Assembly: GCF_052115865.1 (NCBI RefSeq)
Contig: NZ_JBQKME010000001.1
Span: forward strand, 310,001 to 374,000
From: Fundicoccus_A sp052115865
Lineage (GTDB): Bacteria > Bacillota > Bacilli > Lactobacillales > Aerococcaceae
Direction: 5' to 3'
DNA: 64,000 bases
The notes beneath the pieces were generated by a model. That model was not told where the DNA came from, searched no databases, and was given only the letters and a program-made list of their open reading frames with translations. Each line of letters opens with the position of its first letter. Position 1 is the first letter of the stretch. Of this stretch, positions 1 through 8,861 are shown one piece after another. The translations under genes and the position numbers were made by a program.

Positions 1-1593
1 GACTGCCACTGTGACCTTTGTCAAGCAGCTTTTAGAGATTGGATGAAAGAAAAATACAACAATAGTTTAGAAGCGGTTAACGCTAATTACTGGAATACGT
101 TTTGGAGCCATACATATACGGATTGGGATCAAATTCATTCGCCTTCTCAATTAGGGGAGACTGCGGTCCATGCCTTAAACCTTGACTGGCGTCGTTTTGT
201 TACCGACCAAACCATTGATTTTTATTTGCATGAAAAAGCAGCGGTTCAAAAATATTCGACAAATATCCCAGTGACAACGAATTTTATGGCTGACACTGAA
301 AACTTAATTCCATTCCAAAGTTTAGATTACTCAAAGTTTTCACAAATCGTCGATGTCTTAACCTGGGATTGTTATCCGGCTTGGCATAACGATTGGGAAA
401 CCGAAGCCGATCTCGCCATGAAAATTGGCTTTATTAACGATTTGTATCGATCATTGAAGGAAGCGCCGTTTTTAATCATGGAATCCACCCCAAGTTTCGT
501 TAACTGGCATCCGATTAACCGGTCGAAACGTCCGAAAGTGCATGAACTAGCATCCATGCAGTTTTTAGCACATGGTTCCGACAGCGTGATGTACTTCCAA
601 ATGCGGTCTTCAAAAGGCTCGTCAGAAAAATTCCATGGCTCTGTTATTAGCCATGTTCCACCAGCCCGCAACCGTGTTTATCAAGAAGTCCAAACGCTCG
701 GGGCACATTTGAATGAGTTGAGCGATTTAACTGGGGCCATGAAACATGCGCAAGTAGGTATTTATTATGATTGGGAAAATGACTGGGTTCTCCAGGACAT
801 CCAAGGTTTTTCAAAGTCCGAAATGCACTACCACCGCACCTTGCATGAGCATTACCGCCCGTTTTGGGAAGCAGACATCAATGTTGATATTGTGACCAAA
901 AACAACGACTTTGATCACTACAAATTGTTGATTTTCCCAATGTTGTACATGCATTCGGAGGAATTATTGGCCAAAGTGGAAGCCTTTGTTGCTGGGGGAG
1001 GGACCGTCGTTTATACCTACATGTCCGGCATGGCCGATGAAAACGACCTGGTCCACGATGACGGCATGTTGGTTGGCTTGCAGGAATTGCTCGGCATCCG
1101 CCTACTGGAAACCGACGTCTACTATCCGTCGCAATCCAATCACTTGGTGACCGACAGCCAAAGTTTCACCGTCCACGACTACGCGACCGTCTTCGAAATC
1201 GCCGGTGCCACACCGCTAGCCACCTACGGTGATGATTTTTACCGCAACACCCCATCCCTCACAGTAAATATCACTGCTGATGGCGATGGCCGCGCCTATT
1301 TCATTGGGGCTAGAACCGAGCTAGATTTCTTACGTAGTTTCTATGCTGACTTGGTGGATGAATTGGGGATTGGTGGAAATAGTGTTAGCAAGTCATCTGC
1401 AGCCGTGTCAGTCCAAACCCGTACCGATGCGGACGGGGCAGAGTATGTGTTTGTCATGAACTTTAGTGATGCAGATCAAGAAGTTAGGTTAGCAGAGAAT
1501 GTGGTTTATGTAGATGCGTTAACCAAGCAGGAAGTTTCGAACATTGTTGATTTGCCCGCATTTGAAGTGAAGGTTTTAAAAACTGAATCGTAA
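1..1593 (+). CDS. Beta-galactosidase, GH42 family, 3' part (5' end outside window)
   Basis: The frame is open from base 1, so the gene starts upstream of the window; 530 codons of an enzyme that is usually about 680 residues are present. The first residues form the Cys-x-Cys-x-x-Cys zinc cluster seen in many GH42 enzymes (DCHCDLC), followed by the typical FRDWMKEKY segment. The catalytic nucleophile lies in FLIMESTPS (Glu near residue 161 of the visible part). The acid/base Glu (usually in an NE motif) would be upstream. No signal peptide can be judged. The enzyme hydrolyses terminal beta-galactosides, probably in the cytoplasm. The ATG at 43 is internal, not the start. A LacI-type regulator is encoded convergently downstream and may control this locus. 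Confidence 0.93.
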   Translation, partial: DCHCDLCQAAFRDWMKEKYNNSLEAVNANYWNTFWSHTYTDWDQIHSPSQLGETAVHALNLDWRRFVTDQTIDFYLHEKAAVQKYSTNIPVTTNFMADTENLIPFQSLDYSKFSQIVDVLTWDCYPAWHNDWETEADLAMKIGFINDLYRSLKEAPFLIMESTPSFVNWHPINRSKRPKVHELASMQFLAHGSDSVMYFQMRSSKGSSEKFHGSVISHVPPARNRVYQEVQTLGAHLNELSDLTGAMKHAQVGIYYDWENDWVLQDIQGFSKSEMHYHRTLHEHYRPFWEADINVDIVTKNNDFDHYKLLIFPMLYMHSEELLAKVEAFVAGGGTVVYTYMSGMADENDLVHDDGMLVGLQELLGIRLLETDVYYPSQSNHLVTDSQSFTVHDYATVFEIAGATPLATYGDDFYRNTPSLTVNITADGDGRAYFIGARTELDFLRSFYADLVDELGIGGNSVSKSSAAVSVQTRTDADGAEYVFVMNFSDADQEVRLAENVVYVDALTKQEVSNIVDLPAFEVKVLKTES

Positions 1594-1601
1594 GTTGTAG
1601 A

Positions 1602-1640
1602 AGGCCTAAGGCGAATTCGCAAAGAATTCGCCTTAGGCCT
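1602..1640. terminator. Perfect 17-bp hairpin after the beta-galactosidase gene
   Basis: AGGCCTAAGGCGAATTC at 1602-1618 is exactly inverted at 1624-1640 around a 5-nt loop. It starts 8 bases after the stop codon. No U-run follows on the plus strand, so it may act as an mRNA 3' end protector or weak bidirectional terminator rather than a standard intrinsic terminator. Confidence 0.6.
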
Positions 1641-1750
1641 ATTGGTATGGTTGTGAACGGATTTGGAAAGGGATCTGACACGAAACCGCGCCTTTCCCGT
1701 CAGTAACTCTATTCTCACAGATTCGCATGACCCAACTGTCTGTTACCCAG

Positions 1751-1970
1751 CCAATCAGACGAAAGTCTGCCACCAAAGCGTCTAATCCCCGCCCAATCAG
1801 ACGAAAGTCTGCCACCAAAGCGTCTAATCCCCGCCCAATCAGACGAAAGTCTGCCACCAAAGCGTCTAATCCCCGCCCAATCAGACGAAAGTCCACCACC
1901 AAAGCGTCTAATCCCCGTCCAATTAGACGAAAGTCTGCCACCAAAGCGTCTAATCTTCGCCCAATCAGAC
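1751..1970. repeat. Tandem array, 42-bp unit, family A (5 units plus part)
   Basis: Units begin at 1751, 1793, 1835, 1877 and 1919, with a truncated one at 1961. Period is exactly 42 bp. Each unit contains CCAATCAGACGAAAGTCTG and, further on, CGTCTAATCC, so ATYAGACG and CGTCTAAT form an inverted repeat about 33 nt across, and CAGACGAAAGTCTG can fold as a 5-bp stem with a GAAA loop. Because 42 is a multiple of three, the array stays open in several frames and produces repetitive ORFs that I do not accept as genes. The same family recurs at 3201-3452 on the other side of the LacI gene. Confidence 0.9.
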
Positions 1971-2015
1971 TCACCCCTAAGCACTTAAATCCTCTGCCTC
2001 ACCAGGAGATATTTA

Positions 2016-3020
2016 CTAGGGGTGTTTCAAAAAGGTTTGTCTTTCGACTAAAAGCGAGCCGATGGAGACGTTCTTACTCACTTTCCGTTGGTAAGTGAGT
2101 TGCTCATACAGGAGATTGATAGCCGTCTGCGAAATTTCCCGAATATCAATCGCAAAACTCGTCAAAATCTGAGATTGATGAGCAGGGGAGACAATGTTGT
2201 TGATACTGATCATTTCAAGATCGTCCGGCAATTGAATGTTTGCCTCGTCAAAAATTTCCAAAACACCGATAGCAATCGTATCTGAAGCAACCACTAGTGC
2301 TTGAGGCAAAGAAGCGTTTTCGTTCTGCGCCAACATTTTCCTAGCTAACTTCTTTCCATTTTCCACTGAAAATTTTCCGCCTGAAAAAATAAATTTTTCC
2401 TGCAATAAATTATAAGACTGTAAATAATTCCGAAAATGAACCTCTCGAATATCACGGGATTCCACATGCGTATCCGGTGAAAAAAATGATCCACCCATAA
2501 AGCCAATTTTGCGATAGCCTTTGTCCAAAAATAACCGAACCGCTTTTTTGGTAATAAACTCCAAATCCGGATTAACCGAATCAAATTTATTTTGAAAATG
2601 TAGCGACTCAACATACACGCCATAGCTAAAGTTTTTTTCAAGCAATTTCAAATCATAGGTACTAAAGGATCCTACCGCAATAAAAGCTTGGTATGATCCG
2701 AGATCCAGCGCACTCAAATTCCCTTTCCGTACGATTTTCAAGCTCAAATTCTTTTTGTTCGCAAAAAAGATAATTTGCTTGTACAACTCCTGGAAATAGT
2801 CATCGTGTAGCTCATCCGTATCGGTAATCCAATACAAAAACAAAATATTATCAAAAGCAAAACGAATTTTCTCCATGGGATAGCCCATTTTGACAGCGGT
2901 GTCATAAATCGCCATCTTAGTCTCGTTTTTCACCTTCAGAGTCGGATCATTCTTAAACAACCGCGAAATCGTCGCCTGCGAATAGCCCGTTACCCGCGAA
3001 ACCTCTTTAATCGTAACCAT
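2016..3020 (-). CDS. LacI-family transcriptional regulator
   Basis: 334 residues, the normal length for a LacI/GalR protein. Residues 3-22 form the LacI helix-turn-helix (TIKEVSRVTGYSQATISRLF), followed by the hinge and a periplasmic-binding-protein-like effector domain (motifs VASDTIAIGVLEIF and DLEMISINN near residues 245-275). It is a DNA-binding repressor or activator responding to a sugar. It is convergent with the GH42 beta-galactosidase gene, so galactoside control is likely but inferred. The ATG at 3020 follows a GAGGTGAG ribosome site. The gene is bracketed by family A repeat arrays, and its stop lies beside the AGTAAATATC variant of the iterated motif at 2008. Confidence 0.92.
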   Translation of the reverse strand: MVTIKEVSRVTGYSQATISRLFKNDPTLKVKNETKMAIYDTAVKMGYPMEKIRFAFDNILFLYWITDTDELHDDYFQELYKQIIFFANKKNLSLKIVRKGNLSALDLGSYQAFIAVGSFSTYDLKLLEKNFSYGVYVESLHFQNKFDSVNPDLEFITKKAVRLFLDKGYRKIGFMGGSFFSPDTHVESRDIREVHFRNYLQSYNLLQEKFIFSGGKFSVENGKKLARKMLAQNENASLPQALVVASDTIAIGVLEIFDEANIQLPDDLEMISINNIVSPAHQSQILTSFAIDIREISQTAINLLYEQLTYQRKVSKNVSIGSLLVERQTFLKHP

Positions 3021-3200
3021 AACTCACCTCATTTTCAGTATACCACAAGTAAATATCACTGCCACAACTGGTTTACTATCAAATTGGTGGAAAATCTCTG
3101 CTCTTTGTATGCAAGTTAAGGGTTCTGATGTGAAACAGCTACTTTCTGTCAGCAACCCTTAGAGCCATATGCATAGTCACTAGAACTGTCCATTCACCCC

Positions 3201-3452
3201 CTGATCAGACGAAACTCCGCTACCAAACCGTCTAATCCCCGCCCAATCAGACGAAATTCGTCCTCCAAACCGTCTAATCCCCGCCCAATCAGACGAAATT
3301 CGGCCTCTAAACCGTCTAATCCCCGTCCAATCAGACGAAAGTCGTCCTCCCAACCGTCTAATCCCCGCTCAATCAGACGAAAGTCTGCTTCCCAAGCGTC
3401 TATTCCCCCTCTGATTAGACGAAAATCCGCCTTCCAACTGTCAAATCAACCA
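3201..3452. repeat. Tandem array, 42-bp unit, family A (6 units)
   Basis: Units start at 3201, 3243, 3285, 3327, 3369 and 3411, an exact 42-bp period without indels although units differ by several substitutions. The conserved parts are ATCAGACGAAA and CGTCTAATCCCCG; the middle varies. It occupies about half of the 3021-3542 gap. The last unit is the most diverged. The rest of this gap is the upstream region of the LacI gene, with an AGTAAATATCACTG copy at 3048, and the upstream region of the next gene. Confidence 0.9.
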
Positions 3453-3542
3453 GCTCACCATCAATTTCATCGAAACACCTCTACTTTTCTCCCGCCTTTC
3501 ATGAGATAATATAAGCCAAACTGATACAAAAGGAGTGTTTAG

Positions 3543-4808
3543 ATGCAAAAATGGTTAACAGTTCCTATCTACCTCATGATTCTCTTGGCTTTCTTTCCGT
3601 TTTCCAACAGTAGTATTTTTGCATTTGCGATGGCGATGCTTCTCTTCACTGTTTTAGTCTGGAACATCGCCCAACAAAATATTCGCTTTCGCCATATCCT
3701 GAATCCATATACAGCCCTCATGACCATCCTGCTCGCTTGGTCTCTACTTTCTCTTTTCTGGGTTGTGGATCGCACAAGTTGGGCAATTGCCACTCTAATC
3801 ATCTTTATCACACTTATATTTGCCTTGGCACTCAGCTACCTCATGTCCAACCAAGATTTTCGGAAAAAGCTCGCGTTTCTAATCATTGCCATCATGGTCA
3901 TTCACAACCTCGTTGGCTGGTATGACCTCTTTCAATATATGGGGCGCACGCCACTCGATTTACCACAGTTACTCAGCAGCTTCCAACTATCAGGTCGCAT
4001 GACCTTTTTTGGCAACGTTAATGACTTTGCCTTGCTCAGCCTTTTTGGCCTCATTTTTGTTCTGGCGTGGAAACCCCAAACCCCTCCTAATAAATATCAC
4101 TGGCTCATGATCTTTAAAATGATATTTATATTATCGAGTGTTCTGATGATCTATTTTGTGCAATCGCGGGGGATTCTTTTTGCGGCTTTTTACGGTATTA
4201 TTTTTTATTTGATTTTGCAGATTAAGAAAAGCCGCATACGCTGGACTGCTTTTGCGACGATTTTTCTCGCAGCTCTATTGACCATTGTCTTTCTATATTC
4301 AGAAATTCTCGATGCCTTGTGGAGCGACGGTTCTTTTGTTATTCGTTTGAATTTAATTAAAAATGGTTGGAACCACCTAAAACTGAGCCGTTTTATGGGG
4401 GTCGGTGCCGGCAATACGGAATATTACATGGCACATTATAATTTTCATAATACCGCTGGCTACACGGTGATGCATAATTGGTGGATGGGGATGTTGGTTG
4501 AATATGGCCTACCTTTCTTTCTATTATATGGCTTGTATCATGTCAGAGTTTTTCTGAGTGCTTTTTTCTGGAGTTTAAAGTATAAAGGCGCCATCGAAAT
4601 GTTTGTTGCGACTTGGTTATTAGCTTTTATTGTTGCCGGTTTTATCCCGAATACCTTGTTCAACTTTTTGTGGTTTTGGTTTCTTCACAACTTTGTTTTT
4701 GTTTGGTATGAATTTCGAGCAACGGATGAAGCAGAATTGGAATTCGGATTGAAGACAAAATTAGTTCAGCTTGGGGACTGGATGGAAGCCAAACTTTTTA
4801 ATAAATAA
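3543..4808 (+). CDS. O-antigen ligase/polymerase-like membrane protein (Wzy_C type)
   Basis: 421 residues, strongly hydrophobic, with about ten to twelve predicted membrane segments by eye. A long extracytoplasmic loop near residues 280-320 carries GVGAGNTEYY and HNWWMGMLVEYGL, the arrangement seen in O-antigen ligase/polymerase proteins such as TuaE or Wzy. The probable role is polymerisation or ligation of lipid-linked repeat units of a surface polysaccharide. It lies 126 bp upstream of a UDP-HexNAc dehydrogenase and an epimerase on the same strand, which supports a polysaccharide role. The ATG at 3543 follows AAAAGGAG at good spacing. The exact activity and the glycan cannot be told from sequence. 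Confidence 0.85.
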   Translation: MQKWLTVPIYLMILLAFFPFSNSSIFAFAMAMLLFTVLVWNIAQQNIRFRHILNPYTALMTILLAWSLLSLFWVVDRTSWAIATLIIFITLIFALALSYLMSNQDFRKKLAFLIIAIMVIHNLVGWYDLFQYMGRTPLDLPQLLSSFQLSGRMTFFGNVNDFALLSLFGLIFVLAWKPQTPPNKYHWLMIFKMIFILSSVLMIYFVQSRGILFAAFYGIIFYLILQIKKSRIRWTAFATIFLAALLTIVFLYSEILDALWSDGSFVIRLNLIKNGWNHLKLSRFMGVGAGNTEYYMAHYNFHNTAGYTVMHNWWMGMLVEYGLPFFLLYGLYHVRVFLSAFFWSLKYKGAIEMFVATWLLAFIVAGFIPNTLFNFLWFWFLHNFVFVWYEFRATDEAELEFGLKTKLVQLGDWMEAKLFNK

Positions 4809-4890
4809 CTTTGCTAATACCGCTGATATTTATTTGTATAAATGTTTGCTAATTAAGTTTTTCTTTCATATTTATGCATTTAAAATGTAG

Positions 4891-4896
4891 TATAAT
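4891..4896 (+). promoter_or_regulatory. Likely -10 box for the UDP-HexNAc dehydrogenase gene
   Basis: TATAAT stands 38 bp upstream of the ATG at 4935 in A/T-rich DNA. I see no convincing -35 box at 16-18 bp, so this is only a candidate. A copy of the iterated motif (GATATTTATT) lies at 4825-4834 and a one-base variant at 4928-4937 overlaps the ribosome site. Confidence 0.4.
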
Positions 4897-4934
4897 AGAC
4901 AAGACAACTTTTAAGATGAATTTGAGGGATATTT

Positions 4935-6248
4935 ATGAATTTATATGAAAAAATCGTTAATCGAGAAGAAAAAATATCGCTAATCGGATTAGGCTATGTG
5001 GGCATGCCGATTGCGGTCTCTTTTGCGAAACATATCGATGTTTTGGGTTATGACTATAATGAAGAAAAAGTTGCTTTGTATAAACAAGGCATTGACCCAA
5101 CCCATGAAGTAGGGGATGATGCGATTAAAGCGACAACAGTTGATTTTACATCGGATCCAAGACGTCTACAAGAAGCGAAATTCCATATAGTGGCGGTACC
5201 AACACCGATAACAGCAGATAAAGTACCAGATTTAAGACCAGTACGTTCAGCCACAAAAACTTTGGGGCAAAATTTAACTAAAGATTCATATGTTGTGTTC
5301 GAATCAACGGTTTATCCTGGAGTGACGGAAGAAATTTGTATTCCGATTTTAGAAGAAGAATCAGGATTGAAAGCGGGTGTGGACTTCAAAGTTGGTTATT
5401 CACCTGAGCGAATTAATCCTGGGGATCATGAACATCGTCTAGAAAATATTGTGAAAGTTGTGTCTGGGATGGATGAAGAGTCACTTGACATTATCGCGAA
5501 AGTTTATGAAATCGTCGTTGAAGCCGGTGTTCATAAAGCTGAATCGATTAAGGTAGCGGAAGCAGCTAAGGTCATTGAAAATGCTCAACGTGATATCAAC
5601 ATTGCTTTCATGAATGAACTATCCATGATATTTAATAAGATGGATATTGATACCAACGATGTTTTACGTGCGGCAGGAACGAAATGGAACTTCTTGAATT
5701 TCACACCTGGTTTAGTCGGTGGGCACTGTATTGGTGTGGATCCTTACTACTTAACGTATAAAGCTGAACAAGAAGGTTATCATTCACAAATTATTTTATC
5801 AGGTCGTCGTATTAATGATGATATGGGGAAATATATTGTCGAAAATGTCATTAAAAAATTGATTGATGCAGACCGTCATGTTAAAAATGCGAAAGTTGCG
5901 ATTATCGGCTTTACCTTTAAAGAAAATACCCCAGATACGCGTAACACACGTGTGATTGATATTGTTCATGAACTGGAAGAGTATGGAATTACACCGGTGA
6001 TTACAGATTCTGTAGCGGATAAAAATGAAGCGAAGCAAGAGTATGGTTTGGATTTTGTTGACTTTGATACGATTAAAGAGATGGATGCGGTCATTGTAGC
6101 GGTTAGCCACAATGAATATAAAAACTTAACCGTTGAAGATTTTGACACATTATATTCAAATGATGGACCTAAAGTGCTAATCGATGTGAAATCTATTTAC
6201 AATCGCGAAGACTTTGAGAATAGCAATTATATTTATTGGAAGTTATAG
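4935..6248 (+). CDS. UDP-N-acetylhexosamine 6-dehydrogenase (TviB/WbpA type)
   Basis: 437 residues. The Rossmann motif GLGYVG lies at residues 18-23. The middle has the NAD-dependent nucleotide-sugar dehydrogenase signature (FESTVYPGVTEE, YSPERINPGD), and the catalytic Cys sits in LVGGHCIGVDPYYL at about residue 265. This subclass oxidises UDP-GlcNAc to UDP-GlcNAcA, unlike UDP-glucose dehydrogenases (TuaD/HasB), which are usually shorter and differ around the catalytic Cys. It is followed after 8 bp by a TviC/WbpP-like epimerase, so the pair probably makes UDP-GalNAcA for a capsule or teichuronic-type polymer. The substrate is inferred from family resemblance. Confidence 0.88.
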   Translation: MNLYEKIVNREEKISLIGLGYVGMPIAVSFAKHIDVLGYDYNEEKVALYKQGIDPTHEVGDDAIKATTVDFTSDPRRLQEAKFHIVAVPTPITADKVPDLRPVRSATKTLGQNLTKDSYVVFESTVYPGVTEEICIPILEEESGLKAGVDFKVGYSPERINPGDHEHRLENIVKVVSGMDEESLDIIAKVYEIVVEAGVHKAESIKVAEAAKVIENAQRDINIAFMNELSMIFNKMDIDTNDVLRAAGTKWNFLNFTPGLVGGHCIGVDPYYLTYKAEQEGYHSQIILSGRRINDDMGKYIVENVIKKLIDADRHVKNAKVAIIGFTFKENTPDTRNTRVIDIVHELEEYGITPVITDSVADKNEAKQEYGLDFVDFDTIKEMDAVIVAVSHNEYKNLTVEDFDTLYSNDGPKVLIDVKSIYNREDFENSNYIYWKL

Positions 6249-6256
6249 GAGGGTTT

Positions 6257-7231
6257 ATGGGGTATCAAGAGGTGGTTTTTCCAGAAGGTAGTCGGTTTTT
6301 GGTGACAGGTGGAGCGGGATTTATCGGATCCAACCTGGTCGAAGCCCTATTAAATAAAGGCTATTTTGTCCGAATTTTAGATAATTTATCGAATGGACAC
6401 ATTGGAAATATCGAGCCATATTTTGGCAATGATTTGTGCGAATTTATCGAAGGCGACATTGTTGATTTTGATACGTGTTTGAAAGCAACGGACGGGATTG
6501 ACTATGTCCTCCACCAAGCAGCGTGGGGGAGTGTACCGCGGTCGATTGAAATGCCGATGTATTATGAACAGGTTAATGTCCAAGGGACGTTAAATATGAT
6601 GGAAGCTTCTGTTCGAAATGGTGTGAAGAAATTTGTTTATGCTTCAAGTTCATCGGTTTACGGCGATGAACCTAATTTGCCGAAGCAAGAAGGTCGCGAA
6701 GGTAATCTCTTGTCACCTTATGCGTTGACTAAAAAATCCAATGAAGAGTATGGGAAATTATACAAAAAGCTTTATAATTTGGATACTTACGGCATGCGCT
6801 ATTTCAATGTTTTTGGTCGTCGTCAAGATCCAAATGGCGCTTATGCAGCCGTTATACCTAAATTTATTATGCAGTTATTGAATGATGAGGTGCCAGTTAT
6901 CAATGGTGATGGTAAACAAAGTCGCGATTTCACTTATATCGAGAATGTGATTGAGGCGAATTTGAAAGCCTGTTTAGCTCCGAGCGAAGTAGCAGGACAA
7001 GCGTTTAACATTGCTTACGGTGGTCGTGAGTTCTTGATTGATGTGTATCATGCGCTGGCTGAAGCACTGGGCAAAGATGTTGAACCTGTTTTTGGTCCTG
7101 ATCGTCCAGGTGACATTAAGCATAGTAATGCGGATGTGACGAAAGCGCGGGAGTTGTTGGGATATGATCCTGACTATAGTTTTGAGCGTGGCATTCGCGA
7201 GGCGATTGCCTGGTATGTGAAGAATTTGTGA
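6257..7231 (+). CDS. NAD-dependent UDP-HexNAc(A) 4-epimerase (TviC/WbpP type)
   Basis: 324 residues in the extended SDR family. The cofactor motif VTGGAGFIGS is at residues 16-25 and the catalytic Ser-Tyr-Lys set is in YASSSSVYG and SPYALTKKS. LHQAAWGSVPRSIEMP is typical of WbpP/TviC epimerases acting on N-acetylated sugars. I chose the ATG at 6257 because AGGAGGG at 6247-6253 precedes it; a TTG at 6236 would lie inside the upstream gene. The stop of the upstream gene (6246-6248) overlaps the ribosome site, so translational coupling is likely. It interconverts the gluco and galacto forms of the nucleotide sugar. Confidence 0.88.
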   Translation: MGYQEVVFPEGSRFLVTGGAGFIGSNLVEALLNKGYFVRILDNLSNGHIGNIEPYFGNDLCEFIEGDIVDFDTCLKATDGIDYVLHQAAWGSVPRSIEMPMYYEQVNVQGTLNMMEASVRNGVKKFVYASSSSVYGDEPNLPKQEGREGNLLSPYALTKKSNEEYGKLYKKLYNLDTYGMRYFNVFGRRQDPNGAYAAVIPKFIMQLLNDEVPVINGDGKQSRDFTYIENVIEANLKACLAPSEVAGQAFNIAYGGREFLIDVYHALAEALGKDVEPVFGPDRPGDIKHSNADVTKARELLGYDPDYSFERGIREAIAWYVKNL

Positions 7232-7362
7232 TCTTTTAGGATTCTATACCGTTTATATTATAATTCAATTTCTTTAGAACATTTTCTAACAAGTCTGTTT
7301 CGTGAAAAACATTTTATTTAAAGATATTAGGCAGTTAGTAACAGTTGACAGTTAAATACTAT

Positions 7363-7409
7363 AAAAACCTCCGGAATCGATGATATAAGAACGATTTCGG
7401 AGGTTTTTT
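7363..7409 (+). terminator. Intrinsic terminator of the polysaccharide group
   Basis: CCTCCGGAATCG at 7368-7379 pairs with CGATTTCGGAGG at 7392-7403 (one G-U pair), followed by a run of six T. It closes the 3.5-7.2 kb group. The rest of the 7232-7653 gap is A/T-rich, with one motif copy (GATATTTATT, 7556) and a TATAAT at 7612-7617 that may serve the next gene. Confidence 0.85.
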
Positions 7410-7653
7410 ATAGCGTATATTTTGCGTACTATAAATTCCTTCTAATCATTTTTCCACTAAAAATTTTATTTTTTCTTTTAAAAATATCAAAAATTTATTC
7501 AATTAAATTATTTTTGATAATTAATCGCCATATAGATGATAGTGTTTACACCTCAGATATTTATTTAAATATATTGAGTCATATTACTAACACTTTATAA
7601 ATGAAATGTAATATAATTTAGTTAATCTTTAAATAGAAAGGATGTTAAAAAGT

Positions 7654-8652
7654 ATGGCAAGAAAATATGTCTATGGAGTTTATTCTAGTGTAAGTGAAAC
7701 AGAAGAGGCAGTTTCCTATATTTTAAATCAAGGGGTTCCACGTTCAAGTGTATCCGTTGTAGGTAACAATGAGCATGGATATAGTGGAGATGTTGACTTC
7801 GTTTCTTATAGAGATTTGTTAGATGAACATGAAGATAACCGCGGTTTCTTTGCACGTTTGTTCGATTGGGATGATGACAACGACCTAAATAATGATTATG
7901 CAAATGTAGACTTTACAGAATATAGAGATTCATTAGATCGTGGTGACTTATTAGTATTGGTTGACCGTGACTACGAAGATCGAATTCCGTTATTTGATGC
8001 GAACCGTCCTGCAGTTGATGATCGTTTAAATGAAGAATATGTTGATGAAGATGTATATGTTGAGACAGACTATACTTTAAATGATGATTTACATGGACGT
8101 ACAAACAACTATCACGTTGAAGAAGTTGATGTTGACCGCGATGTAGAAGTAGATACTACTTTAGATCATGGTTTAAATACGGACTTAGATCGTGATTTAG
8201 AAGTAGAGACAGACTACAATCGTGATTTAGATGTTGACGTTGACACAGACTTCGACCGTGATTTAGATACTGATACTGACCGCATCCGTCTTCACGAAGA
8301 ACGCATTCATGCTGACGTTCAACGTAAAGAAGCTGGTGAAGTTCACATTTCAAAAGAAGTTGTTGAAGAAACTGAAACCATTGAAGTTCCAGTTGAACGT
8401 GAAGAAATTCATATCCGTCGTACAACTCCAACTGGCAATGCTGATGGCGATGCTTTCGTAGAAGAAGATATCGTGATTCCAGTTTCTGAAGAAGAAGTGG
8501 TTGTATCTAAAGATACTGTTGTAACGGATGAGTTTGAAGTTGAAAAAACACATCACACTGATCACGAAACAGTTACTGAAACAACTCGCCGTGAAGAATT
8601 AGACATTGATGACGTTGAAGGACACGTAATCGAAGACGACGAACGTTTATAA
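7654..8652 (+). CDS. YsnF/AvaK-type stress protein (YflT-like plus DUF2382)
   Basis: 332 residues in three parts. Residues 3-95 resemble the general stress protein 17M/YflT fold (KYVYGVYSSVSETEEAV, hydrophobic strand SVSVVGN). Residues about 110-215 are an acidic Asp/Arg/Leu-rich linker with repeated DRDLDVD-like words. Residues about 215-300 match the DUF2382/YsnF core (LHEERIHADVQRKEAGEVHI, VPVEREEIHIRR). It is a predicted soluble stress protein of unknown biochemical role. I chose the ATG at 7654, 11 nt after AGAAAGGA, over the ATG at 7642 that overlaps that site. It is monocistronic, with a terminator just after it. Confidence 0.82.
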   Translation: MARKYVYGVYSSVSETEEAVSYILNQGVPRSSVSVVGNNEHGYSGDVDFVSYRDLLDEHEDNRGFFARLFDWDDDNDLNNDYANVDFTEYRDSLDRGDLLVLVDRDYEDRIPLFDANRPAVDDRLNEEYVDEDVYVETDYTLNDDLHGRTNNYHVEEVDVDRDVEVDTTLDHGLNTDLDRDLEVETDYNRDLDVDVDTDFDRDLDTDTDRIRLHEERIHADVQRKEAGEVHISKEVVEETETIEVPVEREEIHIRRTTPTGNADGDAFVEEDIVIPVSEEEVVVSKDTVVTDEFEVEKTHHTDHETVTETTRREELDIDDVEGHVIEDDERL

Positions 8653-8672
8653 AATAAATAATTTCAACACCC

Positions 8673-8704
8673 ACCTCCACAATTTTACATTGTGGAGGTT
8701 TTTA
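8673..8704 (+). terminator. Intrinsic terminator of the YsnF-like gene
   Basis: ACCTCCACAAT (8673-8683) pairs perfectly with ATTGTGGAGGT (8689-8699) around a 5-nt loop and runs into T5. Confidence 0.9.
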
Positions 8705-8861
8705 CCGAAGAAGTTTTTTATCCGATGTAAAAATAATTAACAAACATTTTCCTTAAATTATTATGATTATCGATAAAATATTTAAAACATTTTTCCTGCT
8801 CATTAGCTAAAATAATGATAACGTTTACGATGGATTATATTGTAATTGGAGGAGGTTTTTG

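Noticed and set aside
1639..2098. Overlapping repetitive ORFs on both strands
   Set aside because: They arise because the 42-bp period keeps frames open; no ribosome sites and the protein would be a 14-residue repeat that is open in several frames.
3543..7231. Teichuronic acid (tua) operon
   Set aside because: The dehydrogenase is of the UDP-HexNAc (TviB/WbpA) type rather than the TuaD UDP-glucose type, and an epimerase of TviC type follows; other tua genes are missing.
8156..8565. Antisense ORFs under the YsnF-like gene
   Set aside because: They are shadows of the repetitive Asp codons; no ribosome sites and no family resemblance.
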